Assembly (NCBI RefSeq): GCF_037381185.1
Contig: NZ_JARRQY010000018.1
Span: forward strand, 21,213-85,212
Source of the DNA: Acidihalobacter_A sp037381185
GTDB taxonomy: Bacteria; Pseudomonadota; Gammaproteobacteria; DSM-5130; Acidihalobacteraceae
Direction: 5' to 3'
Length of the DNA: 64,000 bases
The position numbers and the translations under genes are program-made. The notes under the pieces were generated by a model, which did no database searches, was not told where the DNA came from, and saw only the letters and a program-made list of their open reading frames with translations. This document shows positions 60,280 through 64,000 of the stretch, piece after piece (the first letter of the stretch is position 1; every line of letters starts with the position of its first letter).

Positions 60280-60906
60280 GGCGGCACCCGTCATGACGCG
60301 CGACACGGCATGCATGAGCTTGCGTACCGGCCACGGCAGCGTCGCGGCGCCGGCGCTGCGGGCCTTGTGGGCATGGTGGGTTTCGTCCTCGCGCATCTGT
60401 TCGAGTACCGCACGGCTCTTGTGGTCGGCTTCGGGCAGGTGCTGCAGGTGGTCGCCGATATGGCGCACGACTTGCTGTTCGGTTTCGTCGATGAAGCCGA
60501 GACTCCAGCGGTCGCCGAGCGTACCGGCGAAGGCGCCGATGCCGTAGCTGCCCCAGTACCAGAAGGGCCCGAGCAGACTCTTGTGGGTGCCGAGCGCGTC
60601 GAGCCGCGCCTCGCACCACTGCAAATGGTCGTTTTCTTCCTCGGCAGACTGTTGCATCTGGGCGCGGGTGTCCGGGTCCCGGGCGGTCAGCGCCTGGCCG
60701 CGATAAAGCCCCTGGGCCGAGACTTCGCCGGCGTGATCGACGCGCAGCAGATCGCCCGCGAGCTTGCGCTCCGAGTCGTCCAGTTCTGCTTCCGCGAAGC
60801 CGATGGATGGGTCGGGGCGGCCAGTGCCGTGGGACTCGCCGTACAGTGTGCGCAGGGAGTAGTCGATTTCGCCGAGCAGGCGGTCGATGTGGGAAAGCTG
60901 ACGCAT
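60268..60906 (-). CDS. coq7: 2-nonaprenyl-3-methyl-6-methoxy-1,4-benzoquinol hydroxylase
   Basis: The product is a 212-residue di-iron hydroxylase of ubiquinone synthesis. The carboxylate/histidine ligands are in LLRVDHAGEVSAQGLYRGQ, EEENDHLQWCEARLDALG and LEQMREDETHHAHKA. Its presence shows aerobic ubiquinone synthesis. ATG 60906 (MRQLSHIDRLLGEIDYSLRT) is the normal start for the family. Confidence 0.96.
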   Translation of the reverse strand: MRQLSHIDRLLGEIDYSLRTLYGESHGTGRPDPSIGFAEAELDDSERKLAGDLLRVDHAGEVSAQGLYRGQALTARDPDTRAQMQQSAEEENDHLQWCEARLDALGTHKSLLGPFWYWGSYGIGAFAGTLGDRWSLGFIDETEQQVVRHIGDHLQHLPEADHKSRAVLEQMREDETHHAHKARSAGAATLPWPVRKLMHAVSRVMTGAASRL

Positions 60907-60944
60907 GAAGGTTCCGTGATGACTTGAGAGGCTATTCTGGCATG

Positions 60945-62198
60945 CTATGCCCTGGGCGGCATTCCGGCAAGCTGGCGTGCCAGCAGGGTTACCGGGTGTA
61001 GGACCTCGACGGCCTGGCCGTTCTCCGCCAGGGCTCGCGCCAGATGCATGGCGCAGCCGATGTTGGTGGTAATCAGCAGTTCGGGGGCGAGGTCGGCCGC
61101 TGCGCGAACCTTGGGCGCGGCCAGTGCGTCGGCCATTTGAGGGTGTTCGATCATGTAGCTGCCTGCCGCGCCGCAGCAGCGGTCGTTGCCGGGTAGGGGA
61201 ATGAGTTCGAGCTGCGGGATGTGCTGCAGCAGTGTGAACGCGACATCGGGGGCGTGCAGGACGCGGCGCTGCGAGCAGGGAGTATGCACTGCTGCCCGCT
61301 GGGCAAGCGGACGAGGTTCGAGCGCTTCCGGCCACGGTGTCGCGGAGAGGAATTCGCCGATTTCGTGCACGCGTTGTCCGAAGAGCCGTCCCTTTGCGCC
61401 GAGCAGGGTGTCGTATTCGCGCAGGGTGGTAGCGCAGGCGCTGGACGTGACGAGGATCGGGATGTCGTTGTCGAATGCAGAGAAATTGGCGCGCGCGAGT
61501 GCCTGGGCGGCCTGTCGGTCGCCGGCGTGCTGATGCAGCGCGCCGCAGCAGGTTTGTGCCTCGGGTGTGAGTACGTGGTAGCCGAGTATGAGCAGTACCC
61601 GCCTGGCGGCCTCAAGGGTTTCGCGGTCGAAGATCTCGGCGGCGCAGCCGGTGAACAGGTAGACAGCCGGGTTCGAGTCTCTGCCGACGGCGTCGAACGA
61701 CAGGTGTGCTGCCGGCAGTCTGCCGGTCAGGGCGTGTAGACGCCCCAGCCCCGGCAGACGTTGGATGCCGAGCCGCTTTGCCAGGCTCCAGAGGCCGCTG
61801 AGCCTGGCAAGTCGCGTGGCGGCGTAGAGCGTCCGGCGCAGCGTGCGGTGTGCGGCGAAGGCCTGTCGCAATGCATCGCGCATGGGGTTGGGTGGTACGC
61901 GTCGCCGCAACTCGGTACGGGCATTGTCGATCAGCCGGCCATAGGGTACGCCGGACGGGCATACGTCTTCGCAGGCGCGGCAGCTCAGGCAGCCTTCGAG
62001 GTGTGTGGACAGGCGCCGGTCGGCGGGCAATTCGCCGCGGGCCATGGCCTGGATGAGCGAGATGCGCCCGCGCGGCGAGTCCGCCTCGTTTTCGGTTTCT
62101 GCGTAAGTGGGGCAGTGCGGCAGGCAGAGTCCGCACATGACGCACTGATCGGTGGCGGTGAATTCTTCCTGATTCGGGGCGGCTTCGGCGTCGGTCAT
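60945..62198 (-). CDS. glcF: Glycolate oxidase iron-sulfur subunit-like protein
   Basis: The product has 417 residues. Two [4Fe-4S] ferredoxin motifs, CVMCGLCLPHCP and CLSCRACEDVCP, are followed by two CCG domains (TCCGALHQHAG and RCCGAAGSYMI). This is the architecture of GlcF, which passes electrons from glycolate or D-lactate oxidase subunits to quinone. The flavin subunits GlcD/GlcE are not in the window, so related lactate- or sulfur-metabolism subunits remain possible. ATG 62198 is chosen; upstream in-frame codons look non-coding. Confidence 0.9.
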   Translation of the reverse strand: MTDAEAAPNQEEFTATDQCVMCGLCLPHCPTYAETENEADSPRGRISLIQAMARGELPADRRLSTHLEGCLSCRACEDVCPSGVPYGRLIDNARTELRRRVPPNPMRDALRQAFAAHRTLRRTLYAATRLARLSGLWSLAKRLGIQRLPGLGRLHALTGRLPAAHLSFDAVGRDSNPAVYLFTGCAAEIFDRETLEAARRVLLILGYHVLTPEAQTCCGALHQHAGDRQAAQALARANFSAFDNDIPILVTSSACATTLREYDTLLGAKGRLFGQRVHEIGEFLSATPWPEALEPRPLAQRAAVHTPCSQRRVLHAPDVAFTLLQHIPQLELIPLPGNDRCCGAAGSYMIEHPQMADALAAPKVRAAADLAPELLITTNIGCAMHLARALAENGQAVEVLHPVTLLARQLAGMPPRA

Positions 62199-62326
62199 GG
62201 AGCTGGTGGTGTGCGATAGTTCGTGCTTATGGTACCCGTGTTCGGGGGTGGCTTGAGAAGGGGTGTTTGCGCCACCATTGTTACCATCGATACGCACCCG
62301 TTCTGCCGGCCACACGGATATCCGAG

Positions 62327-62635
62327 ATGTCTTATTACGATCGTCATGTTTTCTTCTGCACCAACCAGCGCGAGGGTAAGGCCTGCTGCCAGGACCACGA
62401 TGCTGCCGAGTTGAGAGCTTACGCCAAGCAGCGAACGAAGGAGTTACGGATCGCCGGTGCGGGGCGGGTGCGGGTCAACATCGCCGGATGCATGGGACGA
62501 TGTGAGGAAGGCCCGGTGCTGGTCGTCTATCCGGAAGGGGTTTGGTACACCTACGCCGAACGCGCGGATATCGACGAAATCATCGAGGAACACCTGCTCA
62601 ATGGCCGGGTAGTGCAGCGCTTACTGTTGGACTGA
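62327..62635 (+). CDS. Thioredoxin-fold [2Fe-2S] ferredoxin-like protein
   Basis: The product is a 102-residue shethna-type (thioredoxin-like) ferredoxin: HVFFCTNQREGKACCQDHDA at the N-terminus and NIAGCMGRCEEGPVLVVYPEGVWYT later provide the four cysteine ligands. Family members transfer electrons in various redox pathways; the partner is unknown. Divergent from the glcF-like gene. Confidence 0.92.
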   Translation: MSYYDRHVFFCTNQREGKACCQDHDAAELRAYAKQRTKELRIAGAGRVRVNIAGCMGRCEEGPVLVVYPEGVWYTYAERADIDEIIEEHLLNGRVVQRLLLD

Positions 62636-62685
62636 TCGGTTGAGCGTTCACGCGGCTCAGTCGAAATGAAAAGTTAAATTTATTG

Positions 62686-62713
62686 TTGACAAAGTAGAGT
62701 GTATGTTAGTAAT
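62686..62713 (+). promoter_or_regulatory. Promoter of the first small RNA candidate
   Basis: A perfect TTGACA (62686-62691) in an AT-rich stretch is followed after 16 bases by AGTAAT (62708-62713), four of six matches to the -10 consensus. No coding gene begins downstream before the terminator at 62789. Confidence 0.55.
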
Positions 62714-62719
62714 TTCTCA

Positions 62720-62814
62720 ATTGCTGATGAATGAAGCTTTTCAGTGATTCATCTCATTCGGCATCTCATCCTCCTTTGGTGGTACTTGGCGCGGCCCTTG
62801 GGCCGCGCTTTTTT
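62720..62814 (+). ncRNA. Candidate small RNA 1 (upstream of rplM)
   Basis: A transcript of about 95 bases is predicted between the promoter at 62686-62713 and the intrinsic terminator at 62789-62814. It contains a 5' hairpin (GATGAAT...ATTCATC, 62726-62753), a single-stranded CU-rich segment with CATCCTCCTTTGG (62768-62780), complementary to a Shine-Dalgarno sequence, and the terminator hairpin. The layout, and stretches such as TTCATC, ATTC and ATCTC, are shared with the next unit, so the two look like sibling RNAs. A six-codon frame exists but is unlikely to matter. Confidence 0.55.
62789..62814 (+). terminator. Intrinsic terminator of small RNA candidate 1
   Basis: GCGCGGCCC-TT-GGGCCGCGC forms a perfect nine-pair stem (62789-62808) followed by six T (62809-62814). 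The gene upstream (ferredoxin-like) ends 150 bases before, and a separate promoter lies between. Confidence 0.9.
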
Positions 62815-62830
62815 GTGTCCGCCGGAGTAG

Positions 62831-62860
62831 TTGACCAAAACAGCAGGAATTATGTATATT
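62831..62860 (+). promoter_or_regulatory. Promoter of the second small RNA candidate
   Basis: TTGACC (62831-62836), five of six matches, an 18-base spacer and TATATT (62855-62860), five of six matches. It starts 17 bases after the first terminator and precedes a second terminator, with no gene between. Confidence 0.65.
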
Positions 62861-62866
62861 CGGATT

Positions 62867-62947
62867 TACTGATATGCGGTTCATCCGTATTCAGTATCTC
62901 CCTCTAATCGTTCTTTAGGCGTGGCATTGCCACGCCTTCTTTTTTTG
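62867..62947 (+). ncRNA. Candidate small RNA 2 (upstream of rplM)
   Basis: A transcript of about 80 bases is predicted. Its 5' part folds into a long hairpin: ACTGATATGCGG pairs with CCGTATTCAGT around the loop TTCAT with one bulge (62868-62895). A CU-rich single strand follows (ATCTCCCTCTAATCG, about 62896-62910), then the terminator hairpin. The same three-part design and partial sequence likeness as RNA 1 suggest tandem duplication. Confidence 0.6.
62918..62947 (+). terminator. Intrinsic terminator of small RNA candidate 2
   Basis: GGCGTGGC-ATT-GCCACGCC is a perfect eight-pair stem (62918-62936) followed by a T-rich tract (TTCTTTTTTTG). It lies about 120 bases before rplM, which has its own likely promoter further downstream. 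Confidence 0.9.
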
Positions 62948-62959
62948 TTCGCGGGATAC

Positions 62960-62988
62960 TTGCGTCGGAAGGATCATCCGGTTAAGAT
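62960..62988 (+). promoter_or_regulatory. Likely rplM-rpsI promoter
   Basis: TTGCGT (62960-62965), 17 bases, TAAGAT (62983-62988). Transcription would begin about 70 bases before the rplM ATG, downstream of the second terminator. The -35 box is weak, so the call is moderate. Confidence 0.4.
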
Positions 62989-63065
62989 TTCGCCCCTTTC
63001 AGGGATTGACGGGTGCGCTGGATGGCGCCTTGTCGACGACAGTACTCGGAGCAGTGAGTCAGAGA

Positions 63066-63494
63066 ATGAAGACTTTCAGCGCAAAACCGGCCGAAGTCCG
63101 GCGTGATTGGTTCGTGGTCGATGCCAGTGGCAAGACTCTGGGTCGCCTGTCGACCGAAATCGCTCGCCGTCTGCGCGGCAAGCACAAGCCTGAGTACACG
63201 CCGCATGTCGACACCGGCGATTATATCATCGTGGTGAACGCGGAGAAGCTGCGCGTGACCGGTGCCAAGTCCAAGGACAAGATGTATTACTGGCACACCG
63301 GCTACATCGGCAATATGAAGTCCGCCAGCTTCGAGAAAATGATGGAGCGCAACCCCGCCCGCGTGCTGCAGCTGGCCGTCAAGGGCATGCTGCCGCGGAA
63401 TCCGCTGGGTCGTTCCATGTTCCGAAAGCTGAAAATATACGCCGGCAGCGAGCACAAGCACGCCGCGCAGCAGCCGACCCCGCTCGACATTTAA
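63066..63494 (+). CDS. rplM: Large ribosomal subunit protein uL13
   Basis: The product has 142 residues, the normal length. It has MKTFSAKPAEVRRDWFVVDA at the start, then GKTLGRLSTEIARRLRGKHKPEYTPHVD, the signature MLPRNPLGRSMFRKLKIYAG and a basic tail. It is co-transcribed with rpsI, 22 bases downstream, as in most bacteria. Confidence 0.98.
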   Translation: MKTFSAKPAEVRRDWFVVDASGKTLGRLSTEIARRLRGKHKPEYTPHVDTGDYIIVVNAEKLRVTGAKSKDKMYYWHTGYIGNMKSASFEKMMERNPARVLQLAVKGMLPRNPLGRSMFRKLKIYAGSEHKHAAQQPTPLDI

Positions 63495-63516
63495 TATCGC
63501 ATCAGGATAAGCGTTC

Positions 63517-63909
63517 ATGGCTGACACCCAGTATTACGGCACCGGCCGCCGCAAGAGTTCTTCGGCACGAGTCTTTCTTCGTCCGGGAAGTGGCAACATC
63601 GTCGTCAACTCCAAGCCGATTGAGGAGTATTTCGGCCGCGAGACCGCACGCATGATCAGCCGTCAGCCGCTCGAGGCTGCCGAACTGAACGACCGCTTCG
63701 ACGTCACCGTGACGGTGGCTGGTGGCGGTTCCAGCGGTCAGGCCGGCGCCATTCGCCTCGGCATCGCCCGCGCGCTGCAGCAGTACGACGAGAACCTGCG
63801 AGGCGAGATGCGCAAGCACGGCTTCCTGACCCGCGATGCCCGCGAAGTCGAGCGCAAGAAGGTCGGTCTGCGCAAGGCCCGCCGCGCGACCCAGTTCTCG
63901 AAGCGTTAA
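63517..63909 (+). CDS. rpsI: Small ribosomal subunit protein uS9
   Basis: The product has 130 residues, with YYGTGRRKSSSARVFLRPG at the start and GLRKARRATQFSKR at the end. The C-terminal lysine-arginine tail, which in S9 reaches the P-site tRNA, is intact. Second gene of the rplM-rpsI operon. Confidence 0.98.
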   Translation: MADTQYYGTGRRKSSSARVFLRPGSGNIVVNSKPIEEYFGRETARMISRQPLEAAELNDRFDVTVTVAGGGSSGQAGAIRLGIARALQQYDENLRGEMRKHGFLTRDAREVERKKVGLRKARRATQFSKR

Positions 63910-63927
63910 TAACGATTCTCGAGTCAT

Positions 63928-64000
63928 TGGGGGATCGTCTAACGGCAGGACAGCGGACTCTGACTCCGTCAATCTAGGTTCGAATCCTAGTCCCCCAGCC
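63928..64000 (+). tRNA. tRNA-Gln (anticodon CTG), 3' end cut by the window edge
   Basis: Acceptor stem TGGGGGA/TCCCCCA, anticodon loop ACTCTGACT with anticodon CTG, T arm CTAGGTTCGAATCCTAG. The sequence stops at the CC of the encoded CCA. Together with the TTG tRNA at 49.6 kb it completes the glutamine decoding set. Confidence 0.93.

Noticed and set aside
62720..62947. Reading the two units as an attenuator or L13 autoregulatory leader of rplM
   Set aside because: Each unit has its own promoter and complete terminator, and a further promoter-like sequence lies between the second terminator and rplM. Not fully excluded, but separate small RNAs fit better.
1..64000. CRISPR arrays, toxin-antitoxin pairs, prophage genes, rRNA genes
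   Set aside because: No regularly spaced direct repeats, no phage structural or integrase genes and no rRNA-like segments were seen in the window.

Overview
The window is G+C-rich, densely coding DNA from a gammaproteobacterium. The gene orders moeB-prmC-prfA-hemA, TPR lipoprotein-lolB-ispE-tRNA-Gln-prs-rplY-pth-ychF, and rplM-rpsI are the standard gammaproteobacterial housekeeping blocks. An ectR-ectABC operon indicates a salt-tolerant lifestyle. A halotolerant member of the Chromatiales/Ectothiorhodospiraceae type fits, but the genus cannot be fixed from sequence reading alone.

Layout. 1-12.9 kb is an accessory region. It holds the 3' part of a sigma54-dependent aromatic-sensing regulator, a peroxide module (ohrR-ohr), an organoarsenical module (arsR-arsI), an aldo-keto reductase/SDR pair, a decayed flavin disulfide-reductase gene, and small regulator/effector sets (AraC-LysE, LysR/SMP-30, AraC-cupin). 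13.1-14.8 kb is an IS1182-family insertion sequence. It abuts a MurE-like ligase (14.9-16.3 kb) whose amino-acid specificity motif is altered, followed by a frameshifted membrane-protein pseudogene. 17.8-27.9 kb carries envelope proteins of unknown function, a MASE1-EAL phosphodiesterase, a GAF protein, a transglutaminase-like protein, thioredoxin 2, rhodanese, glutathionyl-hydroquinone reductase and a DoxX protein. 28.1-31.0 kb is the ectoine operon.

31.9-41.4 kb is a divergent locus with two parallel sets of circularly permuted ATP-grasp, alpha-E and transglutaminase-like proteins. Its chemistry is not established, and it looks like a peptide or amide-bond forming system. 41.5-52.9 kb is housekeeping (molybdopterin or thiamine adenylylation, release-factor methylation, tetrapyrrole, outer-membrane lipoprotein and isoprenoid functions, PRPP, L25, Pth, YchF). 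53-62.6 kb has tRNA-Met, an MFS transporter, a broken cytochrome b, a LysR/TDT transporter pair, greB, tmcA, coq7, a glcF-like gene and a ferredoxin-like gene. The window ends with rplM-rpsI and a tRNA-Gln cut by the window edge.

Most notable observations. Two tandem promoter-hairpin-terminator units lie before rplM and look like sibling small RNAs with CU-rich, anti-Shine-Dalgarno-like segments. Four genes between 43.8 and 55.0 kb (prfA, a TPR lipoprotein gene, ychF, cytochrome b) each appear to carry one internal deletion or replacement. The prfA case removes the essential GGQ motif, so either the sequence is wrong there or a second release factor exists. A two-member miniature inverted-repeat element and several REP-like palindromes are dispersed in the window.
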